Below, one piece after another: positions 24,276 through 36,706 of a DNA stretch of 64,000 nucleotides. A program made the position numbers and the translations under genes. Source of the DNA: Cliona cf. orientalis (taxonomy: Eukaryota; Porifera; Demospongiae; Clionaida; Clionaidae). The stretch spans positions 5,518,001 through 5,582,000 of the forward strand of contig OZ005696.1 in assembly GCA_963930775.1 (NCBI GenBank). Reading direction: 5' to 3'. Each line of letters starts with the position of its first letter. Positions within the stretch are counted from its first letter, which is position 1. The notes beneath the pieces were generated by a model. That model was not told where the DNA came from. It worked only from the letters and a program-made list of their open reading frames with translations, and ran no database searches.

Positions 24276-25373
24276 ACAATATTCACCGCCTTCTTTTTTT
24301 TGTCACTGTCTCTCTCTCTCTTATTCTAAATATTGGCCTTACCAAGAGTTAGGTAAAGTATTTTAGATTTTGTTGTAGACACAATTTTTTGTTGTTGTTG
24401 CTAAAGACTTCATGACATTGTGTATGAGCTAACAAATTAAATTTGCATTATGTTAAATGGATATTTTCCTTTGATTGTTGTACAGTATCATGCTGTACAT
24501 CATTGTATACTGTAATGCCATTAAGTGTATGATTATAACACTTTCAATTTTTTTGTATCTTGCATAATGTTTTCTGCAGTTTATGAATATCTATTAAAAA
24601 ACTTGACCACGTTCCTAGTATAAAGCTGCATAGTTTGATGGTGCATGTGGTAAAAGGTCGTCAACATACATGTCGATACTGGTCGCCTCAATCGCAGAGA
24701 TGGAGTCTAAGACCATAGATCATATAGACTACCGTGCGTAACATAGTCTATAATATGATCTATGCTAAGACCGACTCTCGACTTCGACATGCAGCTGCAG
24801 GAACAAGTTTCGATATCGATGCTTCAATATCCCAGGAGATGAAGTCAACAGCACATGTCACAACAGTACAGCTTCCGAACTTCAGATCGGTCGTGGCATG
24901 ATACCATCAGCACCTTCAATACAATGTCATAGCATTTCTATGGTCTCATTAAATTTGTACAAGTAACTCTATGTAGAGCCGGGCCTTCAGTCTTCTGCTT
25001 GAATCAACAATAATTAAAACGTAGCATATTATTATGCGAAAGGCATGACCTTATGATGAAAATGAACATGTACAGTTCAAAGTTAATTAGAGGAAGAAAA
25101 CTTAGTCCACATGCAGTCATAGTAATAGTTGATGAGCGACAGTTACTGTTACTGTGAGCCTGAGAACCTTTTGCACCTTTATAGTTGTAATATTATTCAG
25201 ACTTCAGAACTTTCTCTCTGTCAGTAGCTATTGCCTAAGTTTAACTTAGCCAGCTCAGTAGCTACGTATACCATACTGCTTCTTGTGTTATGGTGCATAC
25301 ATTCTGACAAAAGTTTCTTCGATTCATGATGTGGATCGTGTTTTTTTTATAAAATTTAATCATTATTACAGAA
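24276..25373. other. Eph 3' UTR and intergenic spacer
   Basis: A likely poly(A) signal variant ATTAAA is at 24593-24598, about 320 bp after the stop, in AT-rich sequence. A second, inverted copy of the dispersed repeat at 22130-22345 follows at about 24625-24905; it has a small palindromic insertion around 24713-24770. The next gene starts at 25374, so the spacer is about 1.1 kb. Confidence 0.55.
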
Positions 25374-28300
25374 ATGGAGAGCTTCAGTGTGTTCATGAGT
25401 ACAGTATTGCTGAGTGTCACCGTTAACATGATTAATGCACAAGGTGAGGTGAATATGCAATGAATACTGTATATGCCAGTGACTCAGAAATATTATAATA
25501 TTATTATAATGTTGTTTAATAATAATATGCATGAAGACGATAATAAATAGCAGCCCAGATCTACTGCAGTGTACTACAGCACCACAGATTCTTCATTCTA
25601 TCATCTGTATTAATAATTAATTTTAGTAACCAAGTCGAAAGAGGAAAAAAAACATGAACAGGCAGAAAGCCACAGCAAATCAAACTCATGCATGCCCCAG
25701 ATTATAGCTGTAAATAGCTAGTCCGAAGGCATACTCCATATTAAGGGGCTCATGGGCTTGTCCAAAGTCCTCGTGGAAAAATTAACGCCATTATGATGTT
25801 AACATTAATAATTATTTTATCCCCCTCCCCCCCTGTCATAACGTCACAGCATTTCAGTATTGAATCAACACTGAAACCCTGATTCTGCTCCATTTAGCCT
25901 ACACATTCAGTATTTTACTTGCATTCCACAGTGCTAGCTATGCTTTCATGGATTCATTGCATACCTGTGTTTTTGACAGTTTCTTGCTTGCCTGTAGCTC
26001 TGTATACACTTGACACCGCTATCACTAAAATGCAAATTTTGATACTGCTGGAGGCATATCCAGGCTTATTCAACCACAAGAATGCATAATCACAACTAAA
26101 GCTAAAGTCTGCTGACAATGCAGTTGTAAAACGTCATGGACCAAGACCCCCTCCCCTTCTAACATCATAATGACGTTAATTTTTCCACAAGGACTTTGGA
26201 CAAGCCACCTTATAGTTTGCATCCTTGGATATATCCCCATTGCCAGGGGCGTACCCAGGATTTAATACAGGGGGTTTCTAAGTAGTTGCGCGCGAAGCGC
26301 GCGCGAAAAATTGAGCGACCACGCCCACTTTTGGGGCCACGCCCTCTAATTAACGATCGCCGTTTAGCATGTTTTAGTAACAGTTTGTCAGATTCTCGAA
26401 GATTTTAGCAAAGAAACACAAGGAAAAACACCAGAGGAGAGTTCTAAGCTAAGTTTTAAGAGATTTTAGTGCCTGCAGATGGAGTCTGGAAACCAAGGGG
26501 GTTTCCTATAGCAGCTAAGTCATACTAAGATAATGCTGAATCTGACTGCCAAGGGGGGTTTCCGGGCAACGAGGAAACAACTAAGGTACGCCCCTGATTG
26601 CTACGACAATTTGAGCAAAACTGTCATTGGTATGTATGTGGCACTATATTAATTTTCTGTACTCTGAACACCATAATTATACAGCCCCCCTCCATCCTCC
26701 CACTAACCTGAGGGCAACCATTGGTACCTCACCTATTTCAATCACTTTGACCTGGGAGCAGCCAGAGGGAGCTAATGCTGTGGACAGATATGAGATCAAC
26801 TATCATTATACGATCAACGAGTGTGTAAATGAGGAAGGGAGCTTCCCCCCAGTCATTGTATCAGTGAATGACGGCACTCTGAGGAGATTCACTCTGAACA
26901 ATAGTGCCTCAACTCCAGTGGAGGAGGATAGTGAGTTCCGGATCACACTAACAGCTGTCAATAGCGAGACAAGGAGTTTACCATCACAGCCTGCCATGAT
27001 CGGAACTGCTGATGCAGGTACTATCCATGCTGTACATAATTCATTAGCTAAACAAATAACTGTTTCATTTCTTCAGCCCCTGGATTAGTGCAGTCTCTCA
27101 CTGCCAGTTCTGTGAATGTTACTGGTATTAGCATCCAATGGGATCGAGTTCACTGTCAGGAGCGCAATGGACGCATTGATGGCTATAGAGTTGTCTACTA
27201 TCCCACTTTAAGCTCTGATAATGATCAAATTGCTCGTACAATTGCTGGTACTGAAGGTAGTGACAGAATGTTTAGTATCACTGGCCTGCCACCTCGGACC
27301 AATTACACATTTGAGGTGCAGGCTTTAAATCTCTTTTTTGCAATGCACAGCGTACCAGCTGTTTATAATTATACAACCAGCACCACTGCTCCACAGGGTA
27401 AGTGCCATTAATACTATAAGAATTAAATAATAGGTAAAGTGACTTAAATTGTTTCTTTTATAGACCTTGGTTTCCTCCTCAACGGTCAACTCCATCTATA
27501 TCGTAACAATAGTATTGTCACTGTGACTGATATCGGTACTAGTTTCTTCATGTCAGCTCTGTTTTGCCTGACTCCCAGCTTGGAGTGTTGTAGCTAGTGA
27601 CAGTGAGACACCCAATGCAGCCAGTGTAATTAGGGAGTGGTATCTACCTGATGGTAGACCTCTCACATCTGATAATTCACCATTCATCAAAAGTCGAGTG
27701 TCCAGTGCTGTGAGCCTGCACCGTGATCGATTCAGTTTCAACAGAGCTCCAAGTCCAGGCGTGTATCGCTGTGAGATACCTGATGATAATGGAACCAGCC
27801 AAAGCATCTATATCGGAATATACCCTCCAGGGGATGGTGAGATTGACAAGCATAATAATTTATTCATACTATAGTGTATTGAGTTGACTCAAAATTTTTG
27901 CATACAGGTTCTCCCTCAATTACATCTCTCCTGTTTGACAGAAATACTACCACCCTTACCTGTACCTCCACTGGTAGTCCTCCTACCACTGTCTCTTGGA
28001 GGAAGAATGGCATCCGAGTTGACCTATCTCTCTATGAGCAAAGCCAGAGGCTGCTAGATGCAGTGCAAGCTACCTACCACAGCGTTCTTTTCAGTGATAA
28101 TATTACAAACTTTGTGGGTATCTTCACCTGTGTAATCAGTAATGCTAGAGTCTCAGTTCCAATTCAATCTACTTTGGAGCTAAACGGTAAAATTTAATAG
28201 TTGACTGTTTCATCAATCCTTAATAATTCTTGTGTCTACGATAATTATAATGTTATGTAGGTGTATTAGTAGTTCACGATCAGTTCAATGTTGGTGAATC

Positions 28301-29661
28301 AGCGAATGTTTCATGTAAGAGTGATTCTCCAGCTACGATGATAGAATGGCTGAGGAATGGGATGGTAGTGGAGAGTGCTGCTTTCACTGGCATCCAGCAA
28401 CTGGATCTAGTATTCTCTCCGGTCAATGATAGCATTCATAACCAGGTCTACTTGTGTAGGGTGACTAGAGATGGAGAAAATGGAAGGATGGCAACAGCAG
28501 CACAAAATTTTACTGTCAATGTTGATGGTAAGATGATGATGGTATTGCTATGATAATCTTTATGCACCTCTCAGTAGTACCTTAAGGATACTTTTGTTTG
28601 CGGGTACTAAACTTAGCGAAAATAGCGATTTGCCTAATTTTATAATACTATTGTACCCGCGAATATTAAAATTTTCAACATTTTCGAATGTTGATTTTGA
28701 AAAAAGCACTAAAAAGAGTACCCACTAAATGCGCCATTTCTGAAATCTGCTAAAATTTAATTTGTACCGGGCCCGCAAATAATCGTAGCTCTAAGGTAGT
28801 TCCCCTTGCATGCCCTTTGATGTGATTACATAATTATATCTTGTATTTGTGCAGTTCCACCTAATGCGATCACTACCACTGTTAGTAGTTCAGGCACAGC
28901 CACAGCTGGGGTAGTCTACAGTCTGATCTGTATTGTATCAAAGACAGTGAATGGTTTAACTAACTCTCCCATTGCCACTTGGTCCACTGGGGGAGGGGCT
29001 ATCTCCAATGCAACTGGAATCACTGTATCTACCAATTATAGTGAAGTTACCCTTTCAACACTGACCTTTGACCCACTGAGAACGTCTCATAGTGGACAGT
29101 ACAGGTGTGATGGAATTTTGATATCTCAGGCTCTGGATGAACCACTAAGACCTTCAAGGATGGTGGAGCTACGTGTGAAAAGTATTAAATAATTTTCAGT
29201 GTATTTTGATACTCTTTCTTTTCCTATTACACATGCATCTGCTCTTGACTCTATGCAATAATTATGTAGCTGTGTTTATCATCATCCTTTCTTCCAGTCT
29301 CAACTCCTGATGTGGTCATCACTGTTCCATCGGGTCCTCTGTTTGCTGGTCGTATAGCTCCTCTCACTCTCACTTGTACCATCTCCATCAAATCTGCCAC
29401 TGATACTGACATAGCCATATCTACTACAGACATCACTTGGCTGACGCAGAGAGGAAGCACACGATTATTCAACGGTGATGCAAGGGTGACCATCTCTTCA
29501 ATAGCTGGCTCCAGACCATCATTCACCAGTACCCTCACCTTAGACCCTCTGAACACAGCTGATAACACTACCTTCACCTGCCAAGCTAGAGCAAGATCTC
29601 CTACTGGTGTATCAAACTTTGTCATTGCAAGTGAAGTGGGAGAAGGAGCTGTCTCAGTCAT
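25374..29661 (+). CDS. Secreted or surface FN3/Ig protein, exons 1-8 (one frameshift)
   Basis: Exons: 25374-25443 (signal peptide MESFSVFMSTVLLSVTVNMI), 26685-27017 and 27077-27397 (FN3 modules with TLTWEQP and IQWDRV, then Y-x-V/Y-x-F strands), then Ig modules 27464-27836, 27908-28186, 28261-28527, 28855-29181 and 29298-29661. All internal borders are phase 1, so each module is one interchangeable exon. Ig examples: LTCTSTGSPPTTVSWRKNG...IFTCVISN and LTCTISIK...TFTCQARA. Exon 4 (373 nt, one base over a multiple of three) has a +1 frameshift near 27565-27590. Its first half ends at TAG 27595, while the second half (SVIREWYLPDG...GVYRCEIPD) is open in the next frame. Exon 8 ends in phase 2. 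A recognition or adhesion role is inferred from domain type only. It may be the N-terminal half of the receptor whose C-terminal exons lie at 52858-58043. Confidence 0.75.
26244..26596. mobile_element. 353-bp element with CAGGGGCG ends and 5-bp duplication
   Basis: It starts CAGGGGCGTACCCAGGATT and ends GGTACGCCCCTG, and is flanked on both sides by ATTGC (26239-26243 and 26597-26601). Its subterminal region has GCGCGAAGCGCGCGCGAAAA and GCGACCACGCCC. The right end of the 18.6-kb element (34291-52857) has closely similar terminal and subterminal sequence in inverted orientation and also a 5-bp duplication. I infer this is a non-autonomous relative. It sits in intron 1 of the FN3/Ig gene. Confidence 0.75.
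28576..28801. repeat. MITE-like inverted repeat in an Ig-gene intron
   Basis: ACCTTAAGGATACTTTTGTT followed by TGCGGGTAC at the left is loosely mirrored at the right by CCCGCAAATAATCG and CTCTAAGGTAGT. The match is imperfect. No coding potential. Confidence 0.45.
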
Positions 29662-30044
29662 GTGAGTGTAGCAACAAACCATTAATTTTAAGGACGTAGT
29701 ATTATAGGCAATTTGCCCTTGATATTAAAACACACTATATATAATTTTGTCATTTTCTATGTTATTTTTTTGGAAAATTTTCCTAAATATTTGAGAGATT
29801 TACTCAAGAAAGTAGCCTATATAGAGAGACCCTTCTCTGAGAAACATTGAAATATATCTATATTTGTGAGTACCCCTCAAAGATATTGCAAAAATAGGAA
29901 GTTGTGCTCAAGGATTTGTACAATTTTTTGCAGTGATAAAAACCTGTACCTTGAAATCAGTGTTATACTAAATAGCAAGTTACGTGGGAAAGGCCAATGT
30001 TGAAATTAGAGTATGCAGTAATCAATACAAAGTAACACCTCTGC

Positions 30045-30373
30045 CTCAAATTTGAGAATTTACCTCTCTGATAAGCGCATTTGGAAAAAATGTAGTTCTC
30101 AAATTTGAGTCCCTAGTTAAAGGTAGCCAATACAAAGTAACACTTCTTGCTCAAATTTGAGAACTTATACTCTCTGATAAGCCTTGAGAAATACATTTGG
30201 CAGAAATTCACCTCTCAAATTTGAGGCCCAAGTTAGACACATAACCACATTCAAATGGTATGAAATACAGATTGGTCTCAAATTTGAGTAGTAGGCTCGT
30301 ATTGTACTCTCAAATTTGAGTCCCTATGGTCTAAAGGACATGCTACAATTTGTTTGCATTACTCAAATTTGAG
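30045..30373. repeat. Seven copies of the palindrome CTCAAATTTGAG
   Basis: The exact 12-bp palindrome occurs at 30045, 30098, 30150, 30214, 30277, 30309 and 30362. Some spacers are also related (ATACAAAGTAACAC and CTCTCTGATAAGC each occur twice), so part of the cluster arose by local duplication. It lies just after the last Ig exon of the left gene block. It could be a cluster of protein-binding sites or a decayed tandem repeat. Confidence 0.8.
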
Positions 30374-30754
30374 TCCTAATGTGCACATGCCCTATACTAG
30401 CTGTGTGGCCGGGCAGTATAACAATGCACTATAATATTATTGATAAACAAAAACATTAGTTACTAAGCACAGTGTATATAGCTACATACTGTAAGAACGT
30501 TTATGAATGCATGACATTGTGCAATAATACAGTTAAGATGGTTATTGTTATGTAATAGTACTATACTCTTTGATGTAATGACAAAGATGATTCTTGCTTG
30601 ATGACTTGAGTTAGAGATACAATGGCCATGATTCTCCGAGCAGATTGATCATATTTTACAGGGAAGCTATAATATAAAAGTAATGAAGCTATGAATGGCA
30701 CGCTATAATATTGCATCAATAATATACTTACCATGCATGTGTACATGTGCACAG

Positions 30755-30995
30755 ATCTTGGATGACTGAATTCAGTGTTGCAATGCATAACTATTCAGGA
30801 GTTAATCATGTGGCAAGATTCCATGGATGTCTAAATTTGAAGTGTCCTGGAGATATTATTTCACCACAGGTTATAGAATATCTGTGCATGAGCAGAGCAA
30901 TTGTTGACTGTACTGACTCAGAGCTAGACCATCTTGAGAATTATGTACGATATGGACAAGCTCCATTTGCTCTTCACTGGACGCCACTTGTCTAA
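30755..30995 (+). CDS. Candidate 3' terminal exon (uncertain)
   Basis: A TGCACAG acceptor precedes an open frame of about 80 codons to TAA 30993-30995. It enters in phase 2, which matches the phase-2 donor of the Ig exon ending at 29661 (AT|A = Ile). The peptide (SWMTEFSVAMHNYSG... CLNLKCPGD... ending FALHWTPLV) matches no domain I know. If real, it would end the left FN3/Ig gene as a secreted protein. A chance open frame cannot be excluded. Confidence 0.35.
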
Positions 30996-31543
30996 TCACA
31001 TGCAGTATACAGATAACTAACTGCAGCGGAGAAATGTAGTACAATTGCAGCGTAAACTACTGGAGTAAAATTGTACTGTAGCATGCATACATTATGAGTG
31101 TCACTACTGAAGTTGGAGTAAGCTTACACATTGGCATGCAATAAGATGAGTTTCAAATGTTATTTAGATGCTGGTATGTAGCTATTGTATACATTAGTCC
31201 ATTGGCAATGTGCCACAATCAATTGTATTTGTAATGGTTAAGGAATGGCTGGCATAATGTTGAGGCATATAGACGTCTAATATTATGCTTTTATAAGCAT
31301 TAGAGAATAATGCTAGCATTAAATTTTTAGGCTCCACTTTGCAGAGATGATCACTTGAAAAATTTATGCTGTTGCATGCCTATGAATTCATAACCAGTGT
31401 AGCTAATAGAGAAGTATTTGACAAAGTAGATAATAATGTATCCAGTATATGTAAAAGAATACATGTCTAGTACAATGTCGTTGAAAGGCCTTTCAGTAAG
31501 TACATGATAGCTATGAGTTTCTGGCATATTTATATCCAACTTA
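30996..31543. other. No gene seen
   Basis: AT-rich spacer with no exon, repeat border or RNA gene that I can support. Confidence 0.5.
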
Positions 31544-31804
31544 TGCACCTATCAATGCAAATCCCCACCCACCCCCTCCCGGGCACAAGTGGGGATTTGA
31601 GCGTCTCTTGATCCTCAAGCCCTGCCCCAGGGGTGGTGCTTTTGTATACTCAGAGTATCGTGTACTACATGCTCCGTATACTTATACTATAGGGTTATTT
31701 GCCAAAATATTTGCCCCCCGGGGAGCGTCTTTTGCACCCCCTCCGTGGCAAATCCCCACCCATGCCCGGGAGGGGGTGGGTGGGGATTTGCATTGATAGG
31801 TGCA
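31544..31804. mobile_element. MITE with about 41-bp perfect inverted termini
   Basis: It starts TGCACCTATCAATGCAAATC and continues with CCCACCCACCCCCTCCCGGGC; the exact reverse complement ends at 31804. Both flanks are TTA, the target preferred by PIF/Harbinger elements. About 261 bp, no ORF. Confidence 0.82.
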
Positions 31805-32884
31805 TTACCGTCAAGGATACTGTCAGTCTATCAGTCCTAGCCTCGTCCAGTAAAATCTTGGGTATCTTGCTAGAGACATTCAAAATCGTCTCAGATATGA
31901 TTCTCCATTATTTGAAAACTAGCGGCAGCTGCAGAGCATCAAGGGACACGTGACACCCGTATGATAGAAAATGGGTGGGACAAAGACTGCGCATGCGCAC
32001 GTGCAATTCAAAATTGCAACAGCTGCATTTTCAATAATGGTAATACCCGCCCGCCCGCATGGTATGTTGGGAAACTACCTGATGAGAAACTAGTAATCAA
32101 GGAATTGGGGCCTAATAGTGGATGTGATTATCCCTACAAGTCTTGTTCATGTACTTTTTGACCCTGCCGTCCCTACTTCATCCTTCAATTATATATATTT
32201 TTATACTTGTTTCTGTTCTTTTTTTTTATTGCTCTCAGAATAATTCATCTTTCATGAAATTTGCTGTCAATATTCCAGTGTAGAACGAAGATCATATCTG
32301 CGCAAAATTCGGTCTTAGCCACGCCCCTCGTTAAAGGCTTGCGTTCCTGAAGAAGTTGACAAAGAAATGCAGCGTTAGGCGGCCGATATCGATGTAGCAA
32401 TGAGACTCTTTCGATTAGGGAGAAAATCAAGTTCTAAGTTTTATTGTTGGCAGCAGCTAATTTGTACGTTAGGCTCCTCGAGCCTTGCGCAGGCTTCATG
32501 TCCATGATCTATCCAGCGGAGCACTAGCACTGCACGCGCTAGCGAGTAGCTCGCTTATGCCTAGCGCCTTACCGTTCCTCGAGCCTTGTATCCTTGATCG
32601 ATCCAGCAGAGCACTAGAACACCAGCGCTATCGCCGAGGCCCAGGGCGCTGTCACATGACTTCACCATGGCAACACATTCTGAGCATGCGCATTATATCA
32701 CAAAATGGCGTATCAGATACGCCCAATTGAACCGTACACACCCACTATTACGTAACTATCAAGATAACGCAAAATTAGCGTGCCCCTGCACTGCGCGCTA
32801 CTAAATGGAATAGATTTATGCTTAAACTAAGATGAGAGGTCAAGGCAATCTTGAGCTATCCGAAGAAACTGGAAAGAAAGAAAG
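31805..32884. other. Spacer with GC-rich patch, no gene seen
   Basis: Positions about 32460-32720 are GC-rich, with partly repeated pieces: CCTCGAGCCTTG occurs twice, and GATCTATCCAGCGGAGCACTAG / GATCGATCCAGCAGAGCACTAG form a diverged pair. I see no exon. Confidence 0.45.
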
Positions 32885-34110
32885 AAGAAAGAAACCTTGA
32901 TCTAAAGAAGGCTTTCGATAGTGTCCCACACCATCTTCTGCTGCAGAGACTACTCCAGATCAATACTAACCCATTCATTGTGCAATGGGTCCGTAGTTAT
33001 CTTACATGCAGATCTCAATTGGTGGTTGTTAGTGGTGAACATTCATCTTCCCTTTCTGTTCTTTCAGGGGTGCCGCAAGGCTCTGTACTTGGCCCTTTAT
33101 TATTTTTAATATTCATCAATGAAGTTACCTACCAGATCTCCCCTGGAAGTACAATGTCTCTATTTGCAGATGACATTGCTCTATATAGACCGGTCTCCTG
33201 TATAGAGGACTACACCATCCTACAAAGCGATGTCATTGCAATAGAGAAATGGGTTGCGAATTCTCTTCTTTCTCTATAACCAGCTAAGTGTTGCTACATG
33301 GTCATATCGAGGAAACGCAATTTGAGACTTCATCCCCCTCCTATCTTAGTCAATAATTCTCCTTTGGTGCTTGTCAACAATGTAAAGTACCTAGGCATCC
33401 AGATCAATTCTGACCTGTCCTGGTCTGCACATGTCACCAGTCTCTGCACTGAATAAAGCAAGGCGTCTAATAGGATTACTATACCGACGCTTCTATAAGC
33501 ATGCTGCATCGTCCACCCTGCTGCAACTTTATAAATCATTTATTCGACCTCATTTAGAATACTGCTCTGTTGTATGGAACCCCTATCTAGTTTGTGATAT
33601 TGAGGCATTGGAAAAGGTTCAAAGATTTGCTTTAAGAGTTTGTTTAAAGAACTGGTCAGCTAGCCATGACCAACTCTACAATCAAAGTAATGTTCCCCCT
33701 CTTTCGGCCAGGCGTACTACTAGATGCTAGTCTCTGCCACTTGTTCAAGTTGGTCAACAATATGATTGTCTATCCGGATCCTCCTCTCCATTTTAAGGTC
33801 ATCCAGTACAGTAGCAGGCATTCTCACGTCCAGCAACTGCAAGATGTTCACTGCAGGACAGCTCAATTCCAGCATTCTTTCTTTCCTGGGACTATTGCTC
33901 AGTGGAATTCCCTACCACACTATGTGCTATCTTCACCTTCCCTTCCCTGTTTTAAATCTCGTTTATCATAAACTCATTAGTCTTATTATACCTGTTTATC
34001 TACCTCATACTATATCTGGTTGCGTGCCTGTATTAGCTGCAATTTCAGCTACTCACGTTAACCTCTGTCATTTATTGTACAGAAATTGTTATAAATAAAT
34101 AAATAAACCT
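32885..34110 (+). mobile_element. 5'-truncated, decayed LINE (non-LTR retrotransposon)
   Basis: The conceptual protein contains reverse-transcriptase motifs: LKKAFDSVPHHLL, SGVPQGSVLGPLLFL and the catalytic box FADD (SLFADDIALYR). Next comes the typical thumb and C-terminal region KYLGIQINSDLSWSAHV, KARRLIGLLYRRF, SFIRPHLEYCSVVWNP and AQWNSLP. The frame is broken by a stop at 33277-33279 and by at least two later frameshifts (about 33450 and 33700). It ends in an (AAAT)n tail at about 34088-34108. The upstream endonuclease and ORF1 are missing. The family group is probably CR1/Jockey-like, but I am not certain. Confidence 0.85.
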
Positions 34111-34389
34111 TGACAAATGGCTATTTTTTGAACATCTGGTTCTGGCATGTACAATTGAATTGATGGATGGTCTTGGTCTTGTTAGATAGATAATTTGCTG
34201 GAGATTCTGATTTTCACACTTAAAAATTTCACAAAATTACCTATTTTGAGATATTTGGGTATTACTGTTGATCTTGTCTCTGCAGCTCCCCATAGGCGGA
34301 TCCAGCATAGGGGCACAAGGGGCACGTGCCCCCCCTTTTTGGAGAGCCACACATGCAAACTATATAGCTACAAGAGAGGCACACATAGA

Positions 34390-34900
34390 TGTTTATGTAA
34401 AAGTGTAGAAATTGCCATGATTATATCATGGGAAGATTTTACGTGACTTGTTCCTTGAGTTAATCATGGGAAGATTTTACGTGACTTGTACCTTGATTTA
34501 ATCATGGGGACATTTTACAGCACATGTAATGAAAGCTCAGTTTTTAAATGGATTGTATACATGGGAAGATTTTACGTAAGGTCAAAGTACTTACGTAAAA
34601 TCTTCCCATATAATAGGATCCAAGAACACAGTAATCAGGTGAGGATTTATGTGTGGACTTTGATCTCACGTAAAATCTCCCCAGGTAAATAACACACTAC
34701 ACTCTGGGCTGACATTATCGAAATTTGATCCTGCCATACACAGAGACCTTTGACCTCACGTAAAATCTTCCCATATAATAGCATCAGAGAACACAATAAT
34801 CAGGTGAGGATTTATGTGTGAACTTTGACCTCACGTAAAATCTCCCCAAGTAAATGACAGATTACACTCTGGGCTGACAATATTGAAATTAGATTCTCTA
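34390..34900. repeat. Left arm of outer element: GGGAAGATTTTACG repeats
   Basis: ATGGGAAGATTTTACGTGA and its reverse complement recur many times here, including an internal palindrome around 34560-34608 and a tandem duplication of about 170 bp. The arm is matched in inverted orientation by about 52320-52615. The motif is related to the GGGACGATTTTACAC motif of the foldback at 52983-55628. Confidence 0.7.
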
Positions 34901-35784
34901 CCGTGCACAGAGAGCTTTGACCCCATGCCTAGTATAATACTACCAATGGGGGTGGGGGATCAATACAATATTAAACAGTATATTTGGCTACTGTAACAGT
35001 ACATGTATTATCTGATAGTTCATGTGTGATAGCTAACAATATAAGACCAAGATCTTGAGGTTCTTGGTTGGGTAAATAGATACTAATACGCATAGCAAGT
35101 ACGCTCGTTCTTGTTACACCAACACTGGCAGAATTGAATAACAATATTCTTGCCAAGAATATTATTATTCAATTCTGCCAGTGTTGGTGTAATATAAGAC
35201 CACATGAAATTATTATAATAAATTAATTATAATCATTATTAAACAGTTATGATAGATAATGAATAAGGAGTTAGTTGCATGCTAACTGTTGCATTAATTT
35301 TGTAGCTAGCTATTTAACACACTCAAGGTCCTCATCATCCAGTCCTGCATAATATCGTATACTGTTTCTTTATCAGTAGGGAAGTATATTCCATGTTTTT
35401 CTGTTTTTCCATTATAATTATTATGATGAAACTCGGACAAGAATGAGAAACAGGCGCATGGTAAACTTGCAATAAGCCATGGCTATGTCACATCTAGATA
35501 CCTTACAGTGCGGAGGTGTATGCAGAATCCCGCGCCCGCTTAAAAGAACAACCAACCAGATTAATTTCAAAGAGTGCATACTGGGTGGAGCTGCTAGCTA
35601 GATCCAGAGTGATGTCACTGTGCATTGTACGCATGCGCATGCGCAAGCAGCTGCCGCTAGCCACGCGCACGCTAATAATACCTGGCATTATGATTAGCAT
35701 CTTCGAGTCTCTGATCTGGTTAATTTGAACAATAGCATTCGGCCTAGAATCTGGCAAGTACAAACTATGTAGCTAGCTATAGGG
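34901..35784. other. Outer element interior, no gene seen
   Basis: AT-rich, with an 80-bp perfect-looking palindrome at about 35113-35193 (TTACACCAACACTGGCAGAA mirrored). Nothing coding that I can support. Confidence 0.5.
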
Positions 35785-36250
35785 TAATTCCATATCAGTT
35801 CACCGAAGTTTCGCACATGACCCCCTCTGATTTGGACGAAATTCGGTTTGTGGGTAGCCCAAGTGGACATATGTAACCCGAAGAAATTTTATCTTCATTG
35901 CTAGTATGACTTCCCAGAAATGGCTCATTAAGTTTTCTACTTTTTCGCTGTACCCGTGACCATTCAAACCCTCATAACTTCGCCATTTTTTGTTGTTTTG
36001 AAAAACGAATTGCACCACCTTAAAGCTTGAAGAATGAGCTTTCATATGGTATATTGAATGGCTTCATTTGACAAAGTTGTTAATAGCTATGCCCTCCTAA
36101 ACTTTGACCTTTGATCTCTCAAAAAGTGCTGATTGGAATTTTTTATTACTTTTTGTGGATAATTACTAGACATTCACCTATTAGCTGTAAAAGTTTCAGT
36201 TTGGGGTCTGCATGGGATTCCAAGATAGGTGCTCTTATGTAGCAGTGTGT
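35785..36250 (-). repeat. Inverted internal repeat, left copy
   Basis: About 465 bp, closely similar in inverted orientation to 51165-51670. On the minus strand it holds a short open frame with HSSSFKVVQFVFQNN and EKVENLMSHFWE; the right copy keeps the same peptide on the plus strand. This may be a conserved untranslated or internal segment of the outer element rather than a gene. Confidence 0.65.
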
Positions 36251-36706
36251 AGGGTACTATAATAGAAAGTATTAGCTACACACCTTCAAGCCCATTGTAC
36301 TTATAGATACACAGTTGCATACACTAGTTAATAAGGGTGTTAAATTCTCCATGGAAATAGGACTTACTAAAGCTGTTATTTTATTACACCTTTAATGCAT
36401 TGGGTACTAATTCGCAAATAAAGTCAGTCGTGTAACTGCTACATGTATATACTCTGGGTAGTGTTGTTTGAAACTAGTTCCCTTAAGGCTTGTCTGCAAG
36501 ATAATTTCCTTTTTTCTAGAAAATTGATAATCTTAAACAAATAATGTCATGCTTTCAATGTACACTAGCTGACTAGACTACAGAATATTTTTGTGGTTAT
36601 ATCATTTCTTGTTTTTTGTATTTAAGTAGACGATTACTAGCTAGTTGTATTCATTGAGTTTGGTGAAGTATAGTTTGGTGAATTTCTAATCCTTGACATA
36701 GTCTTC

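Noticed and set aside
29251-29682. 143-codon minus-strand open frame
   Set aside because: Antisense shadow of the Ig exon 29298-29661, whose plus-strand reading has proper Ig cysteines and splice borders.
35800-36045. Open frame shared by both inverted copies (also 51391-51657)
   Set aside because: The peptide is kept in both copies, but the frames end differently and there is no start context or domain. Treated as repeat sequence for now.
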